64,000 nt of DNA from DAOUBP01 sp964513075 (GCA_964513075.1 CAZELR010000012.1:20233-84232), one strand, 5' to 3'. Shown: positions 46,782-55,985, numbered from the stretch's first letter. Notes: generated by a model from the letters alone, not told the origin. A program made the numbers and translations.

Positions 46782-48216
46782 CGGTAGCCTCCGGCGCGCA
46801 GGCTGCTTGCAACAAGCGCTCGATTTCTGCTTGCGGTGCGGCCGGGCCAGCCACAGCGATGATGGTCAGCACTTGTTCGCCACTGAGAGCGAAGTTGGCC
46901 CACACGCGCCCAATGCTGGCATCGCCGATCCCCCGATAGGCCATTATCGTTGTTCCCGACAAGATCAACAGACCGCCCAATAGCAGCGGAATCAAACCGG
47001 GCAGATAGGCTGCCTCCAGTTCGACGTAGCGCTCTCGCCGCAAGGTCAGGGTAATGTCGTCTAGTACCAGGTTGCCTTCATCGGTTACGAATTCCGTTGC
47101 AGCGGGTGCGGCCTCTTCGCCCGCCGCCGCACCGCGATACGCTTCTACCAGAAAGACGGGGCCTTCAATTCCCTGTTCGGGCAATGCGGCATAGCTGACG
47201 GCTCGAAAGGTGAGGTTGCGCGTCGGGATGGCAAATCCTTGTTCACTTTGTGTCTGACGGAAGAGGATGCGCAATGTGGAGCCGACCTCGCCATTCGAAT
47301 CCAGAGACTGCAACACCGTAGCCCGGCTACCACTTTCCAGCCCGGTCACAGTCAAGGCCGGACCAGTAGTCTGTTGTGACAACCAGAGATTGCCCCAGCG
47401 CGCAGGTCGCGCCGGGCCAGGGTAAACGACCCGGCTGCGCCCCGCTTGCGTCAAAGTGATGTTGGCGCGCACGGTCTCGTCATGGCCGGTCGACACCTGT
47501 GTCGCTGACACGAGTGTCGCCATCTCGTTAAGGCTGATCTGCAGCGCGCCGGACCGGTTTAGCGTTGTCGTATTGCCGGGGGCCAGCACGATGTTCGCAA
47601 CTCGCCAACCGATGGTGCCGTTCACGACCAGGCCGGCCAACAGGAGGAGCAGGCCAAGGCAGGCGAACAGTGGCCCTGGAGCGCCGGCCGGCTGGCGTTG
47701 GGCGAAGAGCTGGCTGCGGGCCGTATCACCGCCTGCTTCAGCCTGGACGACGACGGTGTAACGGGGTTCGAGTGCCTTACGCAATCTTGTGACCGTGTGC
47801 TCCAGCGGGCCGGGCAGCGTCGCACGACGCGTGGTCACGTGCGGTGGGGGGTGTGTGGTTGTTGATGGCTGCCGGAGATCCCGGAGAAAATGCACATAGG
47901 CAGCCGCGCGCAGCGCCAGGTTTAGAGCCAGGACCGCCAAGATGACGCGAGCCCAGGCGCTGTGCAGCAGATCAAACGCACCGATTGCGGCGAGGAACAT
48001 TCCCGTTCCTGGGAACCGGCCCGCGGCAGTGGTGAGCCAGCGATCAATCTCGGGTGTCTCCAAGCCACGCGGCAGTTGGGGGAACACTGCGGCCAGGCCG
48101 AGCATCAGGGCAAGCAGCACAAAAAGCGTCGCTGTCACCTGCGGCGCGCTGATGGCGTACCACAAGGTGTCCAGGACGTGATGCAGGCGGCGGGTCTGGG
48201 GAGTTGTCACAGACAT
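46771..48216 (-). CDS. ResB-like cytochrome c biogenesis protein
   Basis: 481 residues. Three N-terminal helices (about 28-50, 80-100, 180-205), a large extracytoplasmic beta-rich domain, and a fourth helix (about 405-430) match the ResB/Ccs1 layout of system II cytochrome c maturation, where it passes reduced haem to apocytochrome with CcsA. Openings ISAPQVTATLFVLLALML and FPQLPRG are typical. No haem attachment motif or CcsA with WWD is visible next door. Start at 48216 (MSVTTPQT) is preferred; 11 further codons are open upstream. Confidence 0.8.
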   Translation of the reverse strand: MSVTTPQTRRLHHVLDTLWYAISAPQVTATLFVLLALMLGLAAVFPQLPRGLETPEIDRWLTTAAGRFPGTGMFLAAIGAFDLLHSAWARVILAVLALNLALRAAAYVHFLRDLRQPSTTTHPPPHVTTRRATLPGPLEHTVTRLRKALEPRYTVVVQAEAGGDTARSQLFAQRQPAGAPGPLFACLGLLLLLAGLVVNGTIGWRVANIVLAPGNTTTLNRSGALQISLNEMATLVSATQVSTGHDETVRANITLTQAGRSRVVYPGPARPARWGNLWLSQQTTGPALTVTGLESGSRATVLQSLDSNGEVGSTLRILFRQTQSEQGFAIPTRNLTFRAVSYAALPEQGIEGPVFLVEAYRGAAAGEEAAPAATEFVTDEGNLVLDDITLTLRRERYVELEAAYLPGLIPLLLGGLLILSGTTIMAYRGIGDASIGRVWANFALSGEQVLTIIAVAGPAAPQAEIERLLQAACAPEATDAV

Positions 48217-48304
48217 GTTGCCATCAAAAAAGATAGGCCCCAACCCCAACCCGATCCCCGGCAGGTGGCCGTGGGAGGCGGGCCGGGAGCTAGGGCCACG
48301 CAGA

Positions 48305-48380
48305 TGGAGCCACCCGACGGAATTGAACCGTCAACCTAGCGCTTACGAAGCGCTTGCTCTGCCGATTGAGCTAGGGTGGC
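48305..48380 (-). tRNA. tRNA-Thr (anticodon CGT), with encoded CCA
   Basis: Read on the minus strand: 7-bp acceptor stem GCCACCC/GGGTGGC (48380-48374 with 48315-48309), D-arm GCTC...GAGC, anticodon stem AGCGC/GCGCT with loop TTCGTAA giving anticodon CGT (48345-48347 on plus), T-arm GACGG/CCGTC with loop TTCAATT, discriminator T and CCA (48307-48305). The anticodon reads ACG, threonine. A consensus promoter lies 38 bases upstream. Confidence 0.95.
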
Positions 48381-48417
48381 AGCTGACCGGGTGCAGTCTC
48401 CCGAGTCGACGCAGATG

Positions 48418-48446
48418 ATTATAAGCTGAAACGCGGTGCGCTGCAA
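48418..48446 (-). promoter_or_regulatory. Consensus promoter for tRNA-Thr
   Basis: On the minus strand TTGCAG (48446-48441), 17-base spacer, TATAAT (48423-48418). It is the clearest sigma70-type promoter in the window and starts the tRNA transcript about 30 bases before the mature tRNA end. Confidence 0.8.
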
Positions 48447-48453
48447 ATCAGCC

Positions 48454-49011
48454 TTATACGCGGGTCAGATAGGCGCCGGTGCGCGTATCGATCCGGACCT
48501 TGTCGCCGACGTTAACGAACAGCGGCACCTGGGCGATGTAACCTGTCACGAGAGTCGCCGGCTTGGTGGTATTGGTGGCCGTATTGCCTGCAAACCCGGG
48601 ATCGGTCTGAATCACTTCCAGGTCTACTGTGGTAGGCAACTGCACGCTGATCGGCTCGCCTTCGTAGCTTTCCAGTTCCAATGTCATGCCATCGATGAGA
48701 AAGTTCACTGCATCGCCTAACATGCTTGCCGACAGCATCGGCTGCTCATATGTCTCCGAATCCATGAAGGTATATAGGTCGCCTTCGTGATACAGATACT
48801 GTACTTCGGCATGATCCAGGCGAATATCCTGGACGCGGCTGCCGGAGGGGTAGGTTTTTTCCATTGAGCCGCCGCTGCGCACGTTGCGCACTTTCACGCG
48901 GATCGTTGCATTGCCGCGACCCGACTTGATGTGCTCGTAATCCAGCACGCGCCATAGCACGTTATCTTCAGTATAAGTCGTACCCTTGCGAAGGTCTTGA
49001 ACGCCGATCAT
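48454..49011 (-). CDS. efp: Elongation factor P
   Basis: 185 residues, three-beta-barrel EF-P. It relieves ribosome stalling at polyproline stretches. The modification loop reads IKSGRGNATIRVKVRN, so the tip residue at position 32 is Arg, not the Lys modified by EpmA/B. Central FMDSETYEQ, SVQLPTTVDLEV and C-terminal VNVGDKVRIDTRTGAYLTR are family-typical. No EarP (rhamnosyltransferase acting on Arg32 EF-P) gene is in the window. Separated by about 130 bases from dinG. Confidence 0.96.
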   Translation of the reverse strand: MIGVQDLRKGTTYTEDNVLWRVLDYEHIKSGRGNATIRVKVRNVRSGGSMEKTYPSGSRVQDIRLDHAEVQYLYHEGDLYTFMDSETYEQPMLSASMLGDAVNFLIDGMTLELESYEGEPISVQLPTTVDLEVIQTDPGFAGNTATNTTKPATLVTGYIAQVPLFVNVGDKVRIDTRTGAYLTRV

Positions 49012-49145
49012 TGTTGTCCTGCTCCTAAATTATCCCTATCGTATGGCGGCAAAACCTCCGAAGCTAAAACGCCCCGGAGGTTTCCACTCCAAATAATAGC
49101 AAGCTGTGTGCTCTATGTCAAATGTAGGGGATATCCATACCCAAA

Positions 49146-52022
49146 TTAAGGGTGTTGATCTACCCAGGCTCGTGCGGCTTGCGGCAAGTTCATCAGCGAT
49201 CCCTTGTGGACTGTACAATCGGGCAGCGACTCCAGAAAAAGTTTTCCGTAGCTTTTGGACGTGACGCGTTTGTCTAGCACCACTACCACGCCCCGATCAG
49301 CCTGACTGCGGATCAAGCGGCCGAAGCCCTGGCGGAAGCGCAGGATGGCGTCCGGCACCTGATAGCCGTAGAACGGTTCATCGAATGTCTCGCCGCGCGC
49401 GGCTACGATCGGGTCAGAGGGCACCGCAAACGGCAAGCGCACCAGCACTAACCCGCTGAGCGCCGGGCCGACCACGTCGACACCCTCCCAGAAGCTGCGC
49501 GTGCCCAGCAAAATTGTGCGTTCCGCCGTTCTGAAGGTCTCCAGCAGTTGGTGCCGGGAGCCGCCGCCGCCCTGGCTGAGTACTGTGATACCAGCCGCCA
49601 GCAACGGCGGTACGATGGCCTGCGCAGTGCGGCGGAGCTGTGCGTAGGAGGTGAACAACGCCAGCGTGCGGCCGTTGAGCGCCTTGGCCAGGCCGACCAG
49701 GGTTTGTTCGACTACAGCCTGATAGCCGGGTGCGTTGGGCTCCGGCAGATCAGAGGGGAGATAGAGCAGCGTGCTTTCATGGTAGTCGAAGGGCGAGCCG
49801 ACGGTGGCGGTGTCAGCGTCGTGCGCAGCCAGCCTGTCGCGCACATAATCGAAGCTGCCGGCCGTGCGCAGCGTGGCCGAGGTCATGACCACTGTCTCGT
49901 TGCGATAAAGGATGTGCTCTTCGACCAGCGGCCCCACGTGTACTGGCGCCGAGCGCAGCGTGGCGCGACGCGCTTGACGCTCGGAGGTGCCGACTTCAAC
50001 CCAGTAAACGCTGTTGGGGTCGGGTTTCATCACCCATGCTTCCAGCTGTTCCTGGAGCTCAGCCAGCCGCATGATGATGCCGGTCAATTCCTCAGCCAAC
50101 GGTTCCAGTCCCTCCGGCGGCTTATTGCCTGTCAGAAGCTCCTGCAATGCCTTGTTCAGCCCTTCTGTGTGCTTTAATAGAGTTGTCCACGTGAGGCCCA
50201 GATTCTCCCAAGCGACTTCGATGCCTACCCAGATCGGCTGGTTGCGTGTGGCCGTAATAACGCGCAGTCGCAGATCGTAGTCGTTGTTGTCCATCTTGGG
50301 CACCAGGTCGTGCACGGCCTCGTTGACTACTTCCCAGAAGATGTCCAACCGTGAGCGCACGGCCTCCACGTCCCCTTGCAGTCGGATGAGTTGATCGCGC
50401 AGGAGGCTGTACTGCGTGTCCCGCAGACCGGCGCGCAGGCAGGAGACAAGCTCGGCCAGCAGCCCGGGGGCGGAGCCCTGCCGGCCTCGACCACCGGCCG
50501 CGCCGCCCTGTGGATAGAGCGCGTTGAAGAGTTGGCCCAGTGTGAACGCGTCGGCTTTGAAGCTTAACTGGTCGGTAACCGCATCCTCCAGATGGTGGGC
50601 CTCGTCGATGACCAGCCGGTGGTATTCGGGAAGCACGCGATTTTCGGTGGCTGCGTCAGCCATCAAAAGGGCATGGTTCACCACTACCACGTGCGCAGCG
50701 TCAGCGGTCCGCCGCGCCCGGTAGAAGAAGCAGCGGCCGCCCATTTCGCGCTGACAGCGTTCCAGGCTGCATCCTTCGTGCTCGGCTGACATCTGTGACC
50801 AGACGAAGCGATCGGCGGGCTGCGGCAAAGAGAGTTCGCTTTGATCGCCTGTCTGTGTCTGAGTCAGCCAGATTAGGGCGCGGACGACCCCGCGTAACTC
50901 GTCCTGGCTCAGGCTGGGCCGGCCTTTCAGCGCGGCGAAGCGCCGGGGACACAGGTAGTTGCCGCGGCCTTTCAGTAGCGCCGCGCGGAAGGGGGCCTCT
51001 TTGTGCCAGGCGTTGGCCAGCACCCGTTCTAAATCGGGCAGATCCTTTTTGAACAATTGGTCCTGTAAGTTGATGGTGTTGGTGCTGATCACGACCCGCT
51101 CGCCATTCTTCACGGCAAACGCGATGGCGGGCAGTAGGTAAGCCACCGACTTGCCGGTGCCGGTGCCGGCTTCGGCCATCAGATGGTGGCCCCGGTTGAA
51201 AGCGCCTGCCACGGCTTCCAGCATCTCGATCTGGGGCGGTCGAAATTCGTAGCCGGGGAAAGTCTGGCCGAACGCGCCGTCTGGCCGGAGCATTGCGGCC
51301 AGTTCAGCCACGTCCACTGGCTCGGCACGTTGACCGGTTACTAGCGGCTCCGCGAAGCGCCAAGGTTTGAAGAGCGGGCTGTCGGGCGCAAGTTGTTCCA
51401 GCGGCAGCTCAGACTTGGCGGTCCTGTTGCCGCCGCGCGCCTGCAACGCCTCGTCAAAAACCTGGGCCAAAGGCCATTGGCCGGCCTGGGCCAGGCGAAC
51501 AATCTCCATGAGCACGGGGGAAGACAGGTGTTCGGCGTGGTCGCACAGCAGGCCGAAGAGACGACCTGCAGCCTTAGCGTCATCCAGTGCGCGATGCTGG
51601 CTGGGCGACTTGATGTTGAAGCGCTGTGCCAACGCGCTCAAGCTGTATCCGGGCAACGCGGGCAGCAGGATGGTGGCCAGCTCCCAGGTGTCCAGCCCTT
51701 CGTTCTCGGTGAATAATCCTTGACTGCGCATGAACCCCAGATCGAAGCTGACGTTATGACCCACTACCGGCAATTGTCCCACGAAGCGCATCAGCGGCGT
51801 GGAGACCTGGTCGAAGCGTGGCGCGGTGACGACGTCCCGATCGGTGAGGCCAGTGATCATTGTGATCTCGAACGGGATGGGGCGGCCCGGGTTGACCAGG
51901 GAAGCGAACTCGTCCACCGGTTCGCCGTCGCGGTATTTCACCGCGCCGACCTCGATGATGGCGTCCTTTTCCGGGTTTAGGCCGGTGGTTTCCAGGTCCA
52001 AGGTGACATAGGTGCGGGGCAT
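49146..52022 (-). CDS. dinG: Exonuclease-DinG family DNA helicase
   Basis: 958 residues from ATG 52022 (MPRTYVTLDLETTG). The N-terminal 190 residues form a DEDDh 3'-5' exonuclease (DLETTG, HNVSFDLGF, HRALDDAKA), followed by a superfamily 2 helicase of the XPD/DinG type: AEAGTGTGKSVAYL (Walker A), VIDEAHHLED (Walker B), four cysteines suited to an Fe-S cluster (YLCPRRF, GCSLERCQ, GGRCFF) and late motif QGFGRLIRS. Exonuclease fusion is known in Firmicutes DinG. It unwinds damaged or forked DNA and R-loops. A weak SD means 52022 is chosen on the family N-terminus. Confidence 0.93.
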   Translation of the reverse strand: MPRTYVTLDLETTGLNPEKDAIIEVGAVKYRDGEPVDEFASLVNPGRPIPFEITMITGLTDRDVVTAPRFDQVSTPLMRFVGQLPVVGHNVSFDLGFMRSQGLFTENEGLDTWELATILLPALPGYSLSALAQRFNIKSPSQHRALDDAKAAGRLFGLLCDHAEHLSSPVLMEIVRLAQAGQWPLAQVFDEALQARGGNRTAKSELPLEQLAPDSPLFKPWRFAEPLVTGQRAEPVDVAELAAMLRPDGAFGQTFPGYEFRPPQIEMLEAVAGAFNRGHHLMAEAGTGTGKSVAYLLPAIAFAVKNGERVVISTNTINLQDQLFKKDLPDLERVLANAWHKEAPFRAALLKGRGNYLCPRRFAALKGRPSLSQDELRGVVRALIWLTQTQTGDQSELSLPQPADRFVWSQMSAEHEGCSLERCQREMGGRCFFYRARRTADAAHVVVVNHALLMADAATENRVLPEYHRLVIDEAHHLEDAVTDQLSFKADAFTLGQLFNALYPQGGAAGGRGRQGSAPGLLAELVSCLRAGLRDTQYSLLRDQLIRLQGDVEAVRSRLDIFWEVVNEAVHDLVPKMDNNDYDLRLRVITATRNQPIWVGIEVAWENLGLTWTTLLKHTEGLNKALQELLTGNKPPEGLEPLAEELTGIIMRLAELQEQLEAWVMKPDPNSVYWVEVGTSERQARRATLRSAPVHVGPLVEEHILYRNETVVMTSATLRTAGSFDYVRDRLAAHDADTATVGSPFDYHESTLLYLPSDLPEPNAPGYQAVVEQTLVGLAKALNGRTLALFTSYAQLRRTAQAIVPPLLAAGITVLSQGGGGSRHQLLETFRTAERTILLGTRSFWEGVDVVGPALSGLVLVRLPFAVPSDPIVAARGETFDEPFYGYQVPDAILRFRQGFGRLIRSQADRGVVVVLDKRVTSKSYGKLFLESLPDCTVHKGSLMNLPQAARAWVDQHP

Positions 52023-52132
52023 GGTGATTCCATTCTGTGACGATGATGACCGACTTGCGAGCTTGCAGCCAGTATACCATGAGATCACAAAAAGGGGTGT
52101 TTTAGGTGAAGGAGGCGGTTAGAATCTGCCCG

Positions 52133-53205
52133 TCACTTGAATCCATAACAATAATCCGCGAATTCCCCAAATTGCTGAATGAGCTTATCGGCGCTTTCAT
52201 CTTTGTCAGTCCAGAGGCTAGCTCCTGGACTTAAGAAGCCTGTGCCCGAGGTTATGATATCTTTCGCTCCAAAACCAGATGGGTCTCGGTGCCACGTGAC
52301 TCGAATTACTAAATCACCTTCTCCTCGACTCACGGGTACTGTGGTTGCACCGTTGGTTTGGTGACTTGAGCCTGTGCATCCCTTAGCGCTCTCTGGATAC
52401 TCCTCAACGTACAGCGCTAGAACAGCTTTGTCTGCTGAACCTAAGGTATATCCCAGCGAGACCTCGAATTCAGTGACCTGTCCCGTCTTCAGCGACGTGC
52501 CCGGCGCCGGCAAAATAGATCTGATTCGAATCGAGTTCTGGAGCGGTGTCGTCGGCATGGGTTCACGAAGTTTCGTTGGTACTGCCGTCGCGGCCGGGGC
52601 GGGCTGTGCAGTCGGCGCCGGCGTCGGCGACTGGCATTGGCCGGCTAGTTGCGCAATCGCCGCAATGACGACCGCTGCAGCGATGATGCCGGCTACTACG
52701 GGCAGCCGTGACCGCGTGGCTGGCGGCTGTGGAGACGTTGCCCTCTCGGCTCGTTTGGTTTCCGTAATGACAGGTCTTTCAGGGGGTGCGGGTTGCGCTG
52801 TTGGCCTCTCTGGTTCGGGTTTGGCCTGCGGCGGCGCTTCAGAAGTTGGTTGCGGCTCTGCCAGCAGCCATTTTTCCCCGTCGTGGACGTACCACTGCCC
52901 CGTCTCATAGCCGATCATCCACCAGCGCCCCTGTTCATCCTGGANNNNNNNNNNNNNNNNNNNNNNNNNNNNNNNNNNNNNNNNNNNNNNNNNNNNNNNN
53001 NNNNNNNNNNNNNNNNNNNNNNNNNNNNNNNNNNNNNNNNNNNNTACCACTGCCCCGTCTCATAGCCGATCATCCACCAGCGCCCCTGTTCATCCTGGAT
53101 CATCAAGTCTTGCAGCCGGGTCTTAAATTCGGCTTCGGAGAGCGCACCGGCGTCATATTGCACTTTGAGTTTGTGGAATTCGGAGGCAACCTGCGAGAAA
53201 TTCAT
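52133..53205 (-). CDS. SHOCT-like N-domain membrane protein, interrupted by assembly gap
   Basis: The gene runs across the 100-N gap. Right part: MNFSQVASEFHKLKVQYD, a SHOCT-like helix pair (AGALSEAEFKTRLQDL), then QDEQGRWWMIGYETGQW. Left part repeats that last stretch and continues YVHDGEKWLLAEP, a Pro-rich linker, one membrane helix (VVAGIIAAAVVIAAIAQLAG) and an extracytoplasmic C-terminal domain. Both sides share an identical 55-base end; if the duplicate and the Ns are removed (155 bases) the frames join exactly, giving about 305 residues. Function unknown. It stops 26 bases before the CHAT protease gene on the same strand (transcribed after it). Confidence 0.75.
52890..53099. repeat. Identical 55-base ends flanking the N run
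   Basis: 52890-52944 and 53045-53099 are identical base for base, on the same strand. 55 is a common assembler k-mer size, so this is likely an unmerged overlap, not a genuine duplication. Confidence 0.85.
52945..53044. other. Assembly gap (100 N)
   Basis: Exactly 100 undetermined bases, a standard placeholder length for unknown gap size. It falls inside the SHOCT-like membrane protein gene. Confidence 1.
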
Positions 53206-53231
53206 CTGATGCTCTCCTTCGCCCGCTTGAC

Positions 53232-54809
53232 TCAGTGGGGCAGGTCTTTGGGTTTAGGCCGCGGCCTGATTTCTTCCGGGAAGGTTGTGGGCTTGCCGGG
53301 CCGAGCTGCCTGCTGTTCCTCGGCTGTGCGGTGTGCATCCAGTTCCTGTTGAACGCGGGCTAAGAGTCCTGCGGTCTGCCGATAGCCCGGCAATAACGCT
53401 TGCACTGCCTCGAATTGGCGGACCGCCTCGGTGAGCTGGCCTGCATCCAGCAGCCGTAAGCCTTCAGCGTAGAGATCGGCCAGCCTGCATTCCTGCTCGG
53501 CCGCAGCCAGCTTGGCGGCAGCCCCCGGACGTTTCGGTTGCTGGGCCAGAACTTCGCCGTACAGTTCGATCGCCCGCGGCCAATCTGCCCGGTAGTAGGC
53601 CTCCAACGCTTCGAGCTCCACTTCTTCGATCTTTAGCGCAACATCTGCGTTCGGCCTCGACGGGGGTGGGGGCGCCTCGGAGGGCTGCGGCACGGGGCGC
53701 GACACGGCTGCCACATCGAAGATGTGGCCGTCAGGCGCGCGCATATAGAGGACGGGCGTGCCCCAATCCAAATCGTCCCCGCGCGCGTAGATCGCCTTGC
53801 GCGCCTCGGCCAGGGCTGTATCCACAGGGTACCCATCGGCGACCGCGCCGTAGAACTCGTGCGAGAAGAGGATGGCCGTCTCGTCGGCCACCTCAAACTG
53901 CATGGCGATGACCGCCGGGATGCCTTGTTGCACCAAGCTCTGGGCTGTGCCGGCAAAGGGATCGGTGCGCGAGGCACGAGCGCCTTCGCAGGCGTTGAGA
54001 ATCGCTAAGCGCAACGAAGAATGGTCGTGTAGCAGGGTGCCCAGTTCTTGTCCGCTGACAGCATGGCCACCTTCGGTTTTGTCCTCCATAAGCAGCACGC
54101 CGTCTTGAGCGTGCTCGTCGAACGCGCCATGGCCTATGAAGTGGAAAATGTGATACTCGCCCCGCCGCAAGCAGCGTTGCAGTGCCTCTAATGTCGCTTC
54201 GCCGAGTCGTTCGGTAATCACCAGGCCTTGTGCGTGCAGATCGGCCACCGCCTCTTCCAGTTTGGCCCATTCCCGATCTACATCAAGCGGCTCGAAGCCG
54301 CGAGGCGATGCGATCATCACCAACACCCGGATGGGGGGATGCACGGCCAACGGCCGGATGCGTTCCGGCAGATCGAGATAGCGCACCAAGGGCGTCTTGC
54401 TTGAAAGGACGAAGAAGCGGTTGAGGGAGGGGTCGTAGAGGAATTCCCACGGCAAGTCGGCCAGCTCCGGCACGGCGGTCAGGTCCATACGCAGCCGCAA
54501 GCCTACACCCTGTTGGCCGGCGACATCCAAGCTCTGCCGCAGGCAGCTCCGCACCTCATCGCCGAACGCGGCCTCGAATAGCCGCCGGCCAAAATCCTTG
54601 GCCAGCTCCACGTTCGGGCTGTCCAGCCTGCGGACAGTGCGCCGCGGGTGGCCGATCTTCAGGATGAAGTTCTCAAGCTCCAGGTCGGAGAAAGGCAAAG
54701 AGAAATCGCAAGTCGCGGGGACAACAGGGCAGTGACGTACGCGCGCCCGATAGTCCGGGCCCGACCGTTCGAGGAGCAGGTCAAAGTCCAGATAGGTGAT
54801 CTCGGCCAT
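53232..54809 (-). CDS. CHAT-domain protease with TPR-like tail
   Basis: 525 residues. An N-terminal beta-rich region (about 1-130) leads to a CHAT caspase-like domain (about 150-365) with the catalytic dyad visible: His227 in HFIGHGAFD and Cys274 in LNACEGA. Then VIAMQFEVADETAILFSHEFY and the DWGTPVLYM end of the domain. After a Pro-rich linker (about 375-395), residues about 400-500 form helix pairs resembling TPR units, a usual partner-recognition part. CHAT proteases act in bacterial immunity and programmed cell death in several known systems; here the partner is unknown, with a membrane protein gene 26 bases downstream. Confidence 0.9.
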   Translation of the reverse strand: MAEITYLDFDLLLERSGPDYRARVRHCPVVPATCDFSLPFSDLELENFILKIGHPRRTVRRLDSPNVELAKDFGRRLFEAAFGDEVRSCLRQSLDVAGQQGVGLRLRMDLTAVPELADLPWEFLYDPSLNRFFVLSSKTPLVRYLDLPERIRPLAVHPPIRVLVMIASPRGFEPLDVDREWAKLEEAVADLHAQGLVITERLGEATLEALQRCLRRGEYHIFHFIGHGAFDEHAQDGVLLMEDKTEGGHAVSGQELGTLLHDHSSLRLAILNACEGARASRTDPFAGTAQSLVQQGIPAVIAMQFEVADETAILFSHEFYGAVADGYPVDTALAEARKAIYARGDDLDWGTPVLYMRAPDGHIFDVAAVSRPVPQPSEAPPPPSRPNADVALKIEEVELEALEAYYRADWPRAIELYGEVLAQQPKRPGAAAKLAAAEQECRLADLYAEGLRLLDAGQLTEAVRQFEAVQALLPGYRQTAGLLARVQQELDAHRTAEEQQAARPGKPTTFPEEIRPRPKPKDLPH

Positions 54810-54914
54810 AGAGTCTCCTGATGGCTGGCCGATTCCATTATTACGTTAAGGATATTATACAGCGGTCAGCCGGACGCGTCAATCATTTTTTGTGCGGCTG
54901 TCAAGCCCATTTTT

Positions 54915-55715
54915 CTACTTCCCCTCCCACCTCGGCGCCCGTTTCTCCAGGAACGCGGCTATCCCCTCCTGGGCGTCGTGCGTCACTGCGCCGGTCGCCA
55001 TAGTCTCGACCATCAGCTCATACGCGTTTGCTTGGTCCAGCTCGATCTGCCGGTAGAACGCCTGCTTGCCGGTTCGGATGGTCAATGGGCTGGCCGCGGC
55101 GATCTGCTGTGCCAATGCCAGCACTTCGGCGTCCAGTTGGTCTGCGGGCACGACGCGGTTGATCAGACCCCATGCCGCCGCGGTTGCGGCATCGATGGGT
55201 TGGCCGGTCAGCAGCATCTCCAGCGCACGCTTGTGGCCGATCGCACGGGTCAGCGCTACCATGGGTGTGGCGCAGAACAGGCCGATCTTGACACCCGGCG
55301 TGGCAAAGCGCGTCCCCTCGGCCGCAATCGCAAGGTCGCACGATGCAACAAGCTGGCACCCCGCCGCGGTCGCGATCCCGTGCACGCTGGCGATCACCGG
55401 TTGCGGGATGCGTTGGATCGTCTGCATCAGATCGGTGCACGCGGCGAATATGGCGCGCTCCTCATCCATCGAGCGACCGGCCAGCTCGCGCAGGTCATGA
55501 CCGGCTGAGAAGACCGAACCTGCGCCGCGCAACACGATGACGCGGCACGCAGGTCGTGAGCTTTGCGCGGTCAGTGCCTGCGTCAGTGCAGTCATCAGGC
55601 CGGTAGAGAGGGCGTTGCGCTGCGCCGGCCGGTTCAGGGTCAAGCAGACGACCGGCAGAGCGTCTTCGGACAGGACATAGCCAGGTATGGCCTCGGTGGG
55701 CGCAATGGACGACAT
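54915..55715 (-). CDS. Enoyl-CoA hydratase/isomerase family protein (ECHDC3-like)
   Basis: 266 residues of the crotonase fold. VCLTLNRPAQRNALS, FSAGHDLREL (oxyanion hole Gly-His region), and IASVHGIATAAGCQLVASCDLAIA are typical; the SAGHDLREL wording places it near ECHDC3-type proteins, which lack a clear hydratase substrate. Acts on acyl-CoA thioesters in the cytosol. C-terminal AFLEKRAPRWEGK is standard. It is transcribed towards the CHAT gene with a 105-base gap; convergent relation with nothing. Confidence 0.88.
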   Translation of the reverse strand: MSSIAPTEAIPGYVLSEDALPVVCLTLNRPAQRNALSTGLMTALTQALTAQSSRPACRVIVLRGAGSVFSAGHDLRELAGRSMDEERAIFAACTDLMQTIQRIPQPVIASVHGIATAAGCQLVASCDLAIAAEGTRFATPGVKIGLFCATPMVALTRAIGHKRALEMLLTGQPIDAATAAAWGLINRVVPADQLDAEVLALAQQIAAASPLTIRTGKQAFYRQIELDQANAYELMVETMATGAVTHDAQEGIAAFLEKRAPRWEGK

Positions 55716-55833
55716 AACGGTGATTCCTTTCTATCAGGCAACGGAACATCTCCGTGACGCAAACTCTAAGCTAAGTAGATGTGCTTGTCAACTGCTGCTC
55801 TCGTTAAGTTTCCGCCCGCGCAGTTGTGTCCTG

Positions 55834-55862
55834 GGGCGATCTATGCTATGATTCATGTTAGT
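55834..55862 (+). promoter_or_regulatory. Promoter for pyrG
   Basis: TTGTGT (55834-55839), 17-base spacer, TATGAT (55857-55862). It would give a leader of about 140 bases before the GTG start, containing the hairpin at 55956-55985. The 296-base region 55716-56011 otherwise shows no gene; a small 73-codon minus-strand frame there has no recognisable content. Confidence 0.55.
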
Positions 55863-55955
55863 TACCTGACTCTTTTGGTTCGAGAAGAGCATGATCGCCT
55901 TACGTAAGATCTTGAAATTTCCGACAATTTGCTTTGGTTCGGCTTGAAACTCGCC

Positions 55956-55985
55956 AGAGACACGGAGAGCTATCTCCGTGTCTCT
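55956..55985 (+). terminator. Perfect 13-bp hairpin in the pyrG leader, possible attenuator
   Basis: AGAGACACGGAGA (55956-55968) and its exact complement (55973-55985) with a GCTA loop, followed by GTTGTTAATG. It stands 16-26 bases before the SD. Position in a nucleotide-synthesis leader suggests attenuation, but the U tract is short, so a terminator role is not certain. Confidence 0.55.

Noticed and set aside
48305..48380. tRNA on the plus strand.
   Set aside because: Only the minus-strand reading gives a proper discriminator, CCA end, anticodon loop and upstream promoter.
52133..53205. Tandem duplication of the WWMIGY module.
   Set aside because: The two copies are identical over exactly 55 bases next to a 100-N gap, and merging them restores the frame; assembly overlap is simpler.
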